A stretch of DNA of 64,000 nt. It comes from Actinernus sp. WN-2022 (Eukaryota; Cnidaria; Anthozoa; Actiniaria; Actinernidae). The stretch is taken from NCBI GenBank assembly GCA_030867875.1, contig JAOWCC010001634.1:36971867-37035866 (forward strand). Direction: 5' to 3'. Shown here piece after piece: positions 51,936 through 62,989 of this stretch (position 1 is the first letter of the stretch; every line of letters starts with the position of its first letter). Below the pieces are notes generated by a model. The model made no database searches. It was given only the letters and a program-made list of their open reading frames with translations, and was not told where the DNA came from. The translations under genes and the position numbers were made by a program.

Positions 51936-52259
51936 GCCTCTCCGCTCCCGTTAATTGGAAATACGTCCTTCATGGCAACAAACGCCTCTTATCAGCCAGG
52001 GTCCGGCCAGCGTTTCCAGTGCTGCAGCTTCTACGTCATCCTACCCGGATTCAGGTGACCTCTCACACGAATTTGAGGAGTTACTAACAGATAAGTGTGA
52101 CTTTGACACAACTATGTTATATAAGGTTAATTTGTACGAATATGAACAGGGCAATGCCACCCCTATCGTATCAAGAGTCACCTTAACTTTTGGAGGAAAA
52201 TTTACGCTCCACAGTGGGTTCTATACACTATCAGTCATGGTTATGTTATATCTTTTGAA

Positions 52260-53556
52260 TATCTACCTTCTGATATTGTGCTTCGAAATAATCAGTCAGC
52301 CTATTCGCACGCTGATTTCGTGTCCCGGGCAGTTGGGGAACTATTCAAGTTGGGGCTTATTCTCGAAAAGAATAGTCCGCCCACCGTTGTTAACCCGCTT
52401 TCTGTTTCCGTTAATAAATGCATACCTAAAGCTAAATTTCGCCTTGAGGACTGGCGCGTTTTTCTGCAGTACACCTGCCCACAGGGATATATGGTTAAAT
52501 TTGACATGAAGTCCGGATGTCATCATATCGACATTCATGACGGGCATCAGCAGTATTTAGGTTTTCAGTGGCCCCTGTCATCAACACGCAACAGATAGTT
52601 TTGTTTCACGGTCCTTCCGTTCGGGTTGTCTTCGGCTCCGTTTTTGTTTACTAAGTTTTTCCGTCCGCTCGTCAAACACTGGCGCTCCTTAGGTTTTCAC
52701 ATTGTTCTGTACTTAGACGATGGTATTGTTTGCGAAAAAGACAACTCCACCCGGGGGGGGGGGGGGGGGGTACTTACATGAAAAATGGGTATGTATGTGA
52801 GGCCAAGAGGCTCAAACCCTGACCCTGTTTGACCCAATCCGAGCTCCAAAACCCTGATTGCCCCCTTTTTGGGAAAAAAACCCTGCTTGCCCCTTCTTTA
52901 AATTGTTTTCAAAACACGGTCGGATATATACCCCGGCCGGTATACAGCGTACCGGGATTGCATGCAAAATACGGAACATTTCAGGTCGGGATGTGTCATT
53001 GGCTAAACAAATCAGCAGATGAAGTACATATAGATAAGTACTGAAGTACGAATTAGCGGCTTCACGATGTATGGGAACCTCAGTGAAGTGCTTGCATGTG
53101 GGCAGGCGATCAAAATGCGGCAACAGAATGTCTTTTTTTGACATAGTAGCTAAAAAAACTGAACCCTAACTGCCTAAAAAAACCTGAACCCCGACCCTGA
53201 CTGAACCCAAATTATACTGAAATCCTGACCCTGATCTGCCCAAATCAGGTCAAAACCCTGACCCTACCTGCCCAAACCGAGCTCAAAACCCTGACCCCCC
53301 CCGCGGCACATACATAATACGTCACAAACAGGAGTACCCCCCCCCTTTTCGCTTTCTAGCGTCAGTAGTGGGCCGTATTGTCTTTCTTTCACCCTGTGTT
53401 GGCAATTATGTTTCGGCAATTATGTCTCATTATGTCTAGATTTTTGCAATCAGCCGTTACTTTTCCTGAAGGCTGGGACTCTGTCGTAGATCTTAGCCGT
53501 GTTATGCAGTTTTATTCCAATTGTTTAGATGAGGTCGATTTTTGGCTGGTTAATTG
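52260..53556 (+). pseudogene. DIRS-type reverse transcriptase, broken by a poly-G element
   Basis: The frame 52278-52598 carries RT blocks: NPLSVSVNK, KFRLEDWR, MVKFDMKSGCHHIDIH and YLGFQW. After a frame change the active-site YLDD is at bases 52710-52721. An insertion (52753-53348) then interrupts the gene, and only short remnants of the region after the active site follow to 53556. The order gag, RT, RNase H, then tyrosine recombinase identifies the element as DIRS-like. Confidence 0.75.
52753..53348. mobile_element. Poly-G-ended TIR element with CCCTGACCC arrays
   Basis: The left end is CCC then about 18 G then TACTTACATG; the right end is GGAGTAC-type sequence then a C run. Both subterminal parts repeat AAAACCCTGACCC and TGCCC words on the same strand sense (at least eight copies at 52812-52900 and 53155-53310). 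Confidence 0.65.
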
Positions 53557-53869
53557 ACCTATATCATTATGACGTCAAATCAAAACAATATATTGTTTAA
53601 ACGCTAAGGATCACGGTCGTGGAAGGGGGACAAAACAGCAACACAAAGGAAATCGCTCTCAAATGCATTTTGAAGAACGTAGAATAGCGGTAACAGCCAC
53701 CAAATACGGTAAATATTGTGGGATAGACATTGATACAGCTGATATATGGAAACCAGACAATTCGAAGTTAAATTTTCCTCAGCAGAGCAGATTTAGTTCA
53801 AAATTATATTGTTCAAGTCGCGATTCTGTCCCCCTTATAAACAAGCCGTGACGTCATAATGATATAGGG
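53557..53869. mobile_element. Small TIR element with CCTATATCATTATGACGTCA ends
   Basis: A 20-bp perfect inverted end lies at 53558-53577 and 53849-53868. TAATTG flanks both sides (53551-53556 and 53870-53875), a possible target duplication. It interrupts the DIRS gene between RT and RNase H. Confidence 0.8.
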
Positions 53870-54380
53870 TAATTGCGAACGCCTTAACGGCAGAATACTC
53901 TTTGCTTTTTCTCGACCTGTACTCACCATTCTGACGCTAGTGCTTATGCTTGTGGTGGCTCTGCGCTTGTTGTCGATAAGTTAGAATTCGAGCTATTTTA
54001 CAGAGCATTTTCTAGCATGGAACCATTCTTGAAAGACAGTGATGCCCGAGAATTGTTGTCTATTTTATACGCATTGAAGTCGTTCAAGTCAATCATTCAC
54101 GGTCAGATTGTCAAGTGTTACACGGACAATGCTAATGCAGCTATCATCTCACGCAGGGAATCGAAGTATGTCGCTCCGTTTGCATCGTTTTGCAATCGAT
54201 ATTTTTCAGTTTTGCGCGGTCAATAATGTTTCGCTTGAAACAGAGTGGATTCCTAGGTCTCTTAATCAGTTTGCTGACACTTTGAGCCGCGTTCAGGATT
54301 TCGATGATTGGGCTGTCTCTATTCCGTTCTTTCATTACGTTAGTGCTGTGTCAGGTCCGTTTACCACATAATCTCAATGA
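53870..54380 (+). pseudogene. DIRS-type RNase H domain
   Basis: Frames show SDASAYACGG (the first RNase H block), MEPFLKDSDARELLSI, then CYTDNANAA, and after a frame change ETEWIPRSLNQFADTLSR. These are the blocks of DIRS/Ty3-type RNase H, which removes RNA from the hybrid. A frame change near 54225 breaks it. Confidence 0.7.
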
Positions 54381-54399
54381 AAGATCGGAATATTCATAA

Positions 54400-54690
54400 A
54401 ATAAGTGGTACTTTTATTAACCAATTGGTTGACTCTTTCAATGCCATCACATTGATCAAAACTATAGCTTTATATTACTTTATTCAAGTAGTTCAAATCG
54501 TTCTTGTTATTTAATGCCGTTTGTTCCTTATTATTAGTATATATAAAGGAAATGTTATATATATATTGTTTCCCTTCGTTATATTATTATTATTATTATT
54601 ATTATTATATGTATTCAAATTTATTGGATGTATACTGATGTACACAGTGTTGTTCCAAGGTACCAATAAATAAACATTGTATTGTATTGT
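54400..54690 (+). repeat. LINE-like 3' tail inserted in the DIRS element
   Basis: The segment ends in CAATAAATAAACATTGTATT and more ATTGT units, as in the LINE tail at 49.7 kb, and contains an (ATT)n run (54580-54608). No coding part is left. Confidence 0.5.
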
Positions 54691-54691
54691 T

Positions 54692-57030
54692 ACCCTGGTT
54701 CCAGAGGTTTTCTAGAGAGAACAGAAAGAACAGAAGAGCCGCGGAGAACAGAAGAGCCGCGAAGCGGCGAGCAAGCTGCGAAGCAGCGAGAGAAGAGAAA
54801 ACCTCTGGTATCGGTGGGTGCTAATCTCACTTTCATGAGGGTCAAGATCTGACTGTCTTTTCTGATTGGAGGAATATTTAATAAGCTCAACAAGAACTGT
54901 GATTGGTTCAGATATATTGTTCTCAGGGACGGAAGGATAAGTAATCATTGTGATATCGTATGGTCAACTGGTAATTATTTACGTTTGCTGGCTCAGCTTC
55001 GATCGAAGTCCGCTCGATCTCTTAGTCATTCGTACGGCGATTCCTCAAAGCATCTATGAAGACATCGTATCATCTGTACTAAAATATCGCTTTCCCACTG
55101 ACTGATATAAAGCAAGACAAAGCGTTATTTGGCGTTATAAATCGAATATCCGGCCTACCGACTGGCCATGGCAAGTCGATAATTTTTCAGTTGCTACCAG
55201 ATATAAGCAAATAATTACCAGGGTTCAGTTATCGACGGAACGTAATAGTTATTGTTATCTGGCCTCTAAAATCATTGGTGGGCTCTCACATTGATCTAAG
55301 GTCTTCTCGAACTTCAGAATAGTTCTGTGCCATAATTTTCTTGACACCGGATCACTTGTGAAACGCCATTTAGGTCGGTATGCGTTATAGATCGGCTACG
55401 TGCTTTAATGTTTACTCTGCAATGGTCGTTTGTTGGAGATTTTACGGCTTCAGTGAGTGGTGTTTTAATTTTACGGGGAGTTCTCTGCTGTGTACTGAAT
55501 CGCCTGCATTTGACATGTAAACAAATTCTTCTTCTGGCACAGCATTCTTTTACTCTAGCTAAATTATAATGTGACGCGCACGTGTATCTCTCTCCTGATT
55601 GGTCGATGTATTAATTACTCGGTTGATATGTTTGACAGTTTTCAAAACATGAAAGTGAGATTAGCGCCCACCGATACCAGAGGTTTTCTCTTCTCGCTGC
55701 TTCGCAGCTAGCTCGCCGCTTCGCGGCTCTGTACAGGTACACAAATGATCCCGGCCCGCAAATGATCCCAGGCCCGCAAATGATCCCAGGCCCGCAAATG
55801 ATCCCAGGCCCGCAAATGATCCCCAAAATGGACCGCAAATGATCCCGCTCCGCAAATGATCCCCAATGGGGACCGCAAATGATCCCGCGAAAAAAATATA
55901 GAATGGCATGGATGTTTTTGCCACTGGATAGTGGATCTGTACAGGACCGCAAATGATCCCAAAAATGGACCGCAAGTGATCCCGGCTAGCAAATGATCCC
56001 CATTGGGGAACACTCATCATACCGCGAAAAAATATAGAATGGCATGGAATCTGGTCGTTGGATTCAATGTTTTAGAAATCAAAATATTCGCATCAAGTTA
56101 GTTTTCTTTTTCATACAAACGGTACCTTCTACGGTGGCTCGTAACGACCAATTATTTTTATTTTTCTAATCCTGGGTTAATTAATTCATTTTTAGATGTT
56201 TTTTGTTAATAATCCCGAGTTTTTATAGTTTTTCTTAATCGGGAGTATTTTGACTCAAAGTTAAAATTAAAGAAATTAAAGTTAAGAATAAATAACCCGT
56301 AGTATGGTGGTTTGTTTGGCCCATTCAAAAGTTGTTTTTTTAACCCGAGTCATTTTTTCAAACACAAAACATTTTTTTTTTGGGGGGGGGGGGGGGGAAG
56401 AAAATTATTTGCTTTGCCGGAAAAAAAAAAGTTTTTTGAGAATTTTTTGTCTTAATCCTATTAATTAAAGTTCCTCAGTAATCCAGAGTTCTTAATCCCG
56501 AGTCCTTCGTCGACCGTTCTTATTACCAAAAACCGATTAACCTTTTTTAATCGAATCGGGTCAATTATTCTGACTCAATTTTGTTTTTATTTCCAGATAT
56601 CTCATCCTGCTTGTCAGTATCTCCTATTTACAACACACAAGGAAACAATTTCAAAGCAAAAGTAATAAAAAGCGTAACAGCCAGGAGCGAGCACAATCGC
56701 GCCTTGTTCACGAGTACTGCGAAGGCTGTCAAGATTGGACATGTCGCTGACGGGGGTCGATAGCGTGACGTCATGGAGATTTTGATGGACATGTTTTAAA
56801 GGGGGTTCCTTTCATTTTTCTTTAATTCATACTTTAGATCCACTATCCAACGGCAAAAATCCATGCCATTCATGTTTTTTCACGAGATCATTTGCGGTCC
56901 CCATTGGGGATCATTTGCGGAGCGGGATCATTTGCGGTCCATTTAATTTGCGGGCCTGGGATCATTTGCGGACCTGTACAGCTCTTCTGTTCTCTCTTTC
57001 TGTTCTCTAGAAAACCTCTGGAATCAGGGT
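54692..57030. mobile_element. Mutator-like non-autonomous element, host of a nested element
   Basis: The ends ACCCTGGTTCCAGAGGTTTT (54692 on) and its near-complement at 57030 are flanked by ATTGTATTGTT (54681-54691 and 57031-57041), though that word is also the simple repeat of the LINE tail. A second inverted pair (54740-54835 and 55645-55730) lies inside. It splits into two by an element at 55729-56981. No transposase is visible. Confidence 0.7.
55729..56981. mobile_element. Nested TIR element with GCAAATGATCCC arrays
   Basis: The ends CTGTACAGGT (55729) and ACCTGTACAG (56981) match the CTGTAC ends of the element at 32930. The left side has about nine copies of GCAAATGATCCC, then a second block at 55944-56005; the right side has four. 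The core AAATGATCCC is shared with the 32.9-kb element, but the remaining bases differ. The middle is AT-rich with a poly-G run (56382-56398). Confidence 0.8.
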
Positions 57031-57041
57031 ATTGTATTGTT

Positions 57042-57485
57042 TACAGTTGACAGGTTTGCTTCCGCAGAAACTGCTAAGTGCGCTCGCTTTTTCTCTAAGT
57101 TTTGGTGTCCAGGCACCGTGTGTTCAGTGTTGACTGGTCTGGCGACAATAATTGGTTAGTTCCTCCGCCGTATCTGATTCCGCGCACTATTTTTCATTTA
57201 GAAGATTGCAGCGCTATAGGAACCTTAGTTATTCCTAAGTGGCCTTCCTCGTATTTCTGGCCGGTCGTGTTTCCTATGGGGTCACCTAGATCGTCTGTTT
57301 CTCGGATCGGATTGTTGAATTTTCAGATCCGACACACATATTTGCTCCAGCTCTTCCGGGCCACAATACGATCTTTAGTAATTATAGATCCTAGTGGTTT
57401 GTCTAAATGCATCAGGCGTTTTCTAAAGTCTCGTGACTATTATAGTTGTTGTCGTGATTGGGTGATGAGTTTATGCCAAGATTAC
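57042..57485 (+). pseudogene. DIRS-type region after RNase H
   Basis: Remnants in two frames, including FSVDWSGDNNWLVPP, then GTLVIPKWPSSYFWPVVFP, are the conserved stretch that follows RNase H in DIRS polyproteins. It continues the gene interrupted at 54380. The end at 57485 is cut by a LINE fragment. Confidence 0.65.
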
Positions 57486-57960
57486 CATATACTTGATTGG
57501 CATCTAATTATCGACCTCATGCATGTCGTACCAATATTAAGCAATTTACTATTTTATACCAAGGCCCAAAGGTATGGAACTCGCTGCCCTCTTCTGTCAC
57601 AAATTCCACTACCCTAATTTACTTACAAAAAAGGACTGTTCAATTTTCTACAATGATAGTTTTTTTTCTGTTGTTACATACTGAATCGGTCATGACGCGC
57701 CTACGCTGTCCTTTTATTTAACTTTTCATACTATCTCGAGGAGGCCTCCTCGCTACAAGCCTGATGGTTTCCTGAGATCTCCTCGCCACTATATCAATTG
57801 TATCATGTATTCACGAACTTCAATTCTTTATATATATATATATATATATATATAAGTAATAATAAATAAATATATATATATATATATATATATATTGTTA
57901 ATGTATGTATTCTATGTGTGGCAAAGCGCAAATAATAATATAGAAGGTTGTAATGAATAG
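57486..57960 (+). pseudogene. Second LINE 3' fragment in the DIRS element
   Basis: The frame at 57497-57650 reads NYRPHACRTNIKQFTILYQG, then KVWNSLPSS, the C-terminal motif of CR1/L2-like reverse transcriptases. An (AT)n tract (57830-57895) follows. Only the last 50 codons are present. Confidence 0.65.
57829..57895. repeat. (AT)n tract, interrupted once
   Basis: Two runs of alternating AT are separated by AAGTAATAATAAATAA. Confidence 0.95.
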
Positions 57961-58029
57961 ATTACCAAGTACAGCTAATAAATATTGTGCTCCCGTGTTA
58001 CTCGTGTTTCGTTGCTAATCTTGAAGCTC

Positions 58030-58735
58030 TAGTGTGGCTAAGTATTTGTCACCATATGGCATATTGTGGCTTTCGTGTGGCCCTGTGATCCGTAGTATTT
58101 TATTACACCGAGGCTTACGTGTGGCCCCGTAGTTTTTGTCTAACCTAATTTTATTGGGCTCTCGTGCGGCTTATTGTTATCGGTAAGAGATCTGTGGTGT
58201 ACAAGAAGTAGCTCCCGTGTGGCCATGTGATTATCATGCGGTATGTCGTGAGGCTCTTGTGTGGCCCTGTACCCCGGGGGGGGGGGGACTCCCCATAAAA
58301 ATAGACGGGGGTGCTCGACCTATCTCTTAGGGGTTAAAATCGGGTCTGCTATCTTTTAGGGGTCTCCGAGACCCAACATTTTTGTGGCCGAGAAAAAATA
58401 GCGCTGGATCCTCGAGCATGAGACCCCACAAGTTGAATCGGTATTTACGGCTTCGATATAGAGTTTGATCCATCCGAATATTAAAGACGAGGTTATGGGG
58501 CAGAGCTTTGTCTCTTATTTCCTTTAGTTTGCACAAATTTGTCTTTTGGAGTGCTATCTTTTAGGGGTAATTTTTTGTGTGAGCCACGCCCATATTGCTA
58601 TCTTTTAGGGGTGAATTTCATTTCTCACGTCGAGCACCCCCGTCTATTTTTATGGGGAGTCCCCCCCCCTGTACTCTATAGTAACTCAATTCCACGTGTG
58701 GCCCGGAAGGTTGCTAGCTTTCGTATAGCTTATAT
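58030..58735. repeat. Spaced repeat of CGTGTGGCC
   Basis: Seven imperfect copies of GGCTCYCGTGTGGCCCTGT-like sequence are spaced about 40-70 bp apart between the two halves of the DIRS element. The last is beyond a poly-G insertion. Long open frames are absent here. Confidence 0.65.
58273..58678. mobile_element. Poly-G-ended TIR element with GATAGC subterminal motif
   Basis: Ends: a G run then ACTCCCCATAAAAATAGACG, inverted on the right. CCCTGTAC flanks both sides (58265-58272 and 58677-58684). Inside, CCCCTAAAAGATAGC (or its complement) occurs at least four times. No coding sequence. Confidence 0.85.
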
Positions 58736-58789
58736 AGGCATACAACGTCCCTGCAGGTACTTTAACGTACTTATTTTGGATATATTTTC

Positions 58790-59763
58790 TTTTCGTTTTA
58801 CTTAAATCGCCTTCACGCCTACCACAACCTCACCCTGAAGTCGTTAGGTGCTCAAATTCCTTCAGTGCCGTCTGCCAGCAGAGCTCCTGGAACAGTCAAA
58901 GGTTACCTCCGCTACTATGATTTCAAGAAGTTGAAATCTTGCCTGGTCGTCTAACTTCACGGAGGTCACTTACTTCCCTGCATCAGAAGAACACGTTGGC
59001 CTGTATTTAGTTTATTTAGTTCAGTCAGGGTCCTCGTTCGCTGTTATTAATTCTACTTTGTTTGCTATTGCATTTTTTCACAAGTCATTTTTTCACAAGT
59101 CATGCCGGCATAATCCGTGCGATAGCGGTTTTCTTAAAGCAATCCTGGAAGCATCCAAAAGGTTATGCTTGGTTAAACCGTCTAACAAGAGGTTGCCCAT
59201 TCTTCCAGAGCACCTGTGCACACTAGTTGATAAGTTCGCAGGGCCTTCTGCTAATCTGTCGGCTATCAGGGACGTTTGCTTTTGTCTCTTAGCATACGCT
59301 GTTTTTTTTTTTGCGCTTTGACGAGCTTTCTAACATCAAGTGGTGCCATATAACTTTTGCAAGCACTCACTTATCTATCTTCATACCAAAGGCTAAGAAC
59401 GATCAATATCACCGGGGTCCCACTAAGGTTATTGCCAAAACTGGCAACCCTACATGCCCTTACAATATGCTAACTAGATATGCTACTATGGCTGCGGAGG
59501 ATACCTCTTCTAAGAACAGTAGTTACTCGCTGCGCCCAGGCTCCAAGTATTTCTTGCCAAGTTTAAAGCCATAGGAGTCGATTATTCCCTTTATTGGTCT
59601 GTCTTAGGATACATGTAGGTGGCGCTTCCGTAGCAGCTAACAACGAGATTCCAGACCGACTAATTAAAAAGCATGGCGGTTGGAAAACTGAGAGTGTAAA
59701 AGATCACTATTGTAGGGAAGACCTTAAACAACAGCTCTTGGTCTCTTTGTATATTGACATTTA
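58790..59763 (+). pseudogene. DIRS-type tyrosine recombinase
   Basis: Two frames (59058-59321 and 59311-59574) and an end at 59763 carry the recombinase: KRLPILPEHL, then after a T-run frame change RFDELSNIKW (the first catalytic Arg), and near the end KKHGGWKTESVKDHYCR with the nucleophile Tyr. The H-x-x-R box before GGAS appears damaged. In DIRS elements this enzyme inserts a circular intermediate, without target duplication. It is non-functional as it stands. Confidence 0.75.
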
Positions 59764-59798
59764 GATTCATAATTTCTTCCCACACTTTGTTGCTTGAG

Positions 59799-60240
59799 GT
59801 CAGCTGTGCGGCTCTCTCCAAACGTTGTTATCATTATTCATATGTAGAAAATAGAAATACTTTTTATTTGGCTGAGCGTAGCGAAAGAAAATAGAAATAT
59901 TTTTCTCTTTGTTACATGTTGAATACATGCTTTTGCATTATCCCTTTGGGATCAATTAGGAGTTCTATAAATACCAATCCTTCACACGTTCATACCACTT
60001 GACGTCGCATTTCAGAAGCGGCCTTAGATTTTTTCTTGACATATTGCAGCTCTCTTATAGTTTGAGTTAATAGTACGTAACAGTAACATAACTGTCTCTG
60101 AGTACTTATACAATTGTAATAACTTGTAATAAACGATGCTGTCAGCTGTGCGGCTCCCTCCAAACGTTGTTATCATTATTCATATGTAGAAAATAGAAAT
60201 ACTTTCTATTTGGTTGAGCGTAGCGAAAGAAAATAGAATA
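59799..60240. repeat. Direct repeat of about 95 bp at the DIRS 3' end
   Basis: The segment starting CAGCTGTGCGGCTC at 59799 recurs at 60143. Both run through AACGTTGTTATCATTATTC and TGAGCGTAGCGAAAGAAAAT. This is consistent with the split or internal repeats of DIRS/PAT-type elements. Confidence 0.75.
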
Positions 60241-60492
60241 CACGACTTCACCCTACAATGCCGTTTGAGTTGTGGTCATTCATACCTCTGAGCTCTTCTA
60301 GGGTCGTTTCCGCTGTTTCTTTCGAATTCTCCTTCCCTCACTTCCTAATAAAAGGAAAAGGCTGGCATGCATGGAGACAACCGATAAATATCCGATGCAT
60401 AACTAGACTGCGAGCAGTCCCTCCTTTTCCCTCCATTGATAGTGAGTTTACGAGCGGAGCGAGAGAAGTGAAGAATAGTGGATGCTTCGCTC

Positions 60493-60916
60493 CCCGGGGG
60501 GGGGGGGGACTCTCCATAACAGTAGACGGGGGTGATCGTCGGCAAAATCAATTTTAACCGTAAGGGATAGCACATTGGGTGTGGTCAACAGCAAATTTAC
60601 CCCTAAGAGATAGCACATTGGGTGTGGTCGAAGAAATTTTTAAACCTAAGAGATAGCAATAAAACAAACACATTTTCAGTTTTCCTGAATTTTATTACGG
60701 TCCTTAAGACACCGCCATCGAGCGCATCTCTTTTCTGGTGACTGTTGAGAGTGCTGTCATCCAGTCTTCAAGTTCCGGGCCACCATTAGCGTGAGACCCC
60801 CTAAGGGATAGCAGACTCTTTGAACACCCCTAAGGGATAGCAGATGGTAGAATTTTATACCCTAAGGGATAGGACGATCACCCCCGTCTACTGTTATGGA
60901 GAGTCCCCCCCCCCGG
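60493..60916. mobile_element. Poly-G-ended TIR element with GATAGC motif, second copy
   Basis: Ends: a G run then ACTCTCCATAACAGTAGACG and its inverted copy. GCTTCGCTC flanks both sides (60484-60492 and 60917-60925), a 9-bp target duplication. Inside, CCTAAGRGATAGCA occurs at least six times. It is a sister family to the element at 58273. Confidence 0.88.
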
Positions 60917-60999
60917 GCTTCGCTCGCAGTCTATATGAAAACTAATGCATAACCTGAAATTTTTGCCACGAAAATCACACTTCGCTCACTCCAAATAAC

Positions 61000-61195
61000 T
61001 CGAAACTAAGGCAGGCCATAGAATGATACTGAACTCAGACTCATCCCTACCCGAATTTTAAGATCCAGCGATACCACATTCTGGAGAAATCGAACAATTT
61101 GTCGCCCATTTCCAAGGCCTCCGAGAAGTTGGGCATGGGAATTAGACTCTTCCACAGACCCCGCTCGGCCGCTGCACTGTCTGTTACAGTACAAT
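61000..61195. repeat. Repeat with inverted counterparts at 62225-62295 and 62930-62985
   Basis: CAGACCCCGCTCGGCCG (61156) is complementary to CGGCCGAGCGGGGTCTG (62262), and GAAATCGAACAATTTGTCGC (61088) to 62939-62958. Pieces in between were separated by insertions, including the element at 62300. Confidence 0.7.
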
Positions 61196-61485
61196 GGTAT
61201 CCCGATTTTGATTGGCTAGTCTACCCACCTTGAAACCGTTGCTGCTATTGGTTGATACATATTCTGCTGACTGGGCGACTTGTTTTCTTACTGTCAGCTG
61301 GTTGACGAAAACATTTGAAAATACGGTATTTCTTTACATGAGCTATCGCTTTCTGAAATAAACCAGACAAAGAACAATACAGTGGCTGAAGTCAAAGCAG
61401 TGCGACTGTGGGTTAGCACGCCGGCCTAGTTGATATGTAAGCTTAATCAGTTAAAGTTTATAAATACTCGAGTCAAATTTAGTTA

Positions 61486-61832
61486 GGCCAGATAAAAAAA
61501 ATTGCTTGTTTTATAGCGTCCACCATTTATTTTTTTCCAGGTAGGGAGGGAGGTTTTTTTTAATGTGAAGTTTATTTTGTCTTGACTAGACATTATTCAC
61601 TCACCTCGTGTTCATGACCTCGTGTTGTAGAAACAAAATGGCGTCGATGTTAACATATTTAATGCGCCGGCGCAAATTTTAAGTGGTACATGTAGGGGTC
61701 TGGGTACAAGAATTGGTGTTCGCGGGCGCATTTACCCTTTCTAAAGTTTTTTTATGAAAAAATAAATTTGAGGTCGGGAACATTTCTCAGGTCGGGCGGG
61801 GACGCTAAAACAAGTATTTTTTTTATCTGGCC
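61486..61832. mobile_element. Short TIR element with TTA target duplication (Harbinger-like)
   Basis: GGCCAGATAAAAAAAAT at the left and its complement at the right are flanked by TTA (61483-61485 and 61833-61835). Length 347 bp. A three-base TTA duplication is typical of PIF/Harbinger elements. It splits the repeat shared with 49739-50035. Confidence 0.7.
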
Positions 61833-62181
61833 TTATGTATACGTGCACGACACAAACTTTTTTAGCGAGTCTCTTTCCTTAGCTTACATACAGTTATACC
61901 GTAAGTTAATGCCTCGAATATTCTACTCGAGTTTATTGAATTCACTGTTTGTTTTTTATTAGACTGTTACAAGAAACGGGTTTTCATTTAGGATCGAAGC
62001 TAGCGAGTAGCGGTAAAATTTATGTTACCGAGTCGCCGTCTCGGGGTCGCTTTACCGCCTGTTTTGGGGTCAGTATTTTACGTTTGCTGCATTATTCAAA
62101 TAACCTTTTTTAAGTGTTCTCATGTTGAATCCTTTCATGCCTTTCAACTGATCGGTCTGCCTGTGTTTGCCTCGCAATGCC

Positions 62182-62211
62182 TGCTGGGTCCAGGATTTTC
62201 TGGACCCAGCA
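62182..62211. repeat. 12-bp perfect stem-loop
   Basis: TGCTGGGTCCAG and CTGGACCCAGCA pair around GATTTT. Confidence 0.85.
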
Positions 62212-62299
62212 TGCCTTGCAGGATTGTACTGTAACAGACCCTTTGCGTAGGGAAAGTGCAACGGCCGAGCGGGGTCTGTGGAAGAGTCTAACCCGTGCA

Positions 62300-62582
62300 T
62301 AGGATCAACCGTTGAAGAGCCTCGGTCTGGCGAAGACAAACAGCAACTTAACAGGAGAGGGTAGGGGCATCTATTAAACGAACATCTATTAAATTGCAAC
62401 AACAACTCTTAATAACTTACCACAATTGCCATTTCATAGAATTATGCAGAGTTTTCTTTTCCGATGGTTTACCAGCTGACTCTGGTAACATTTTCGATAA
62501 CATCAGGAGTAGTGTTTTCACCGTCTCCTGTTAAGTTGCTGTTTGTCTTCGCCAGACCGAGGCTCTTCGACGGTTGATCCTA
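62300..62582. mobile_element. Short TIR element with 59-bp ends
   Basis: The left arm starts TAGGATCAACCGTTGAAGAG (62300) and the right arm ends with its near-complement (62582), running through CTCGGTCTGGCGAAGACAAA. No coding sequence. Confidence 0.85.
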
Positions 62583-62989
62583 GCGGGAAATTCCCATGTC
62601 CAACTTTATTGGCTGCCAACCTCGAAGGTAAAGTGATGACGTCACAAAACAAATTTTTCGCTTTTACAATATTTGAACATTGAGTCTGAAAGACCGCCGT
62701 GAAATAACTTTACACACCAAAAATGAGGCAAATTGGTCAAAAGCTGAAAATACAGTGATTTGTTAAAGAAAATTATGTACTCAGCTGCTCATATCAATTC
62801 ACCCTCATTTTTGGTGTGAAACATTCTTTTGAGTTGATCTTCTGATATCGATGGACCAAAAGTTAAAATTCAGCAATTTCAGGAGCCCATTGGCAATTTG
62901 CAAAGTCGTGACGTCAACTTTACCACTCTATGGGCGACAAATTGTTCGATTTCTCCAGAATTCGGTTAGTTTCGAGTGATGGCTCCTGG

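Noticed and set aside
52341..53144. Minus-strand frames across the DIRS reverse transcriptase and poly-G element
   Set aside because: They are shadows of the plus-strand RT or fall in the CCCTGACCC arrays.
52740..53350. Telomere-like CCCTGA repeats as an interstitial telomere
   Set aside because: The words are AAAACCCTGACCC with varied spacing, not uniform CCCTAA, and they sit at both ends of an insertion.
55611..56020. Minus-strand frames with repeated GSFAGLGSFAGL or DHLRAWDHLRAW
   Set aside because: They are translations of the GCAAATGATCCC array in different frames, so periodicity comes from DNA repeats, not a protein.
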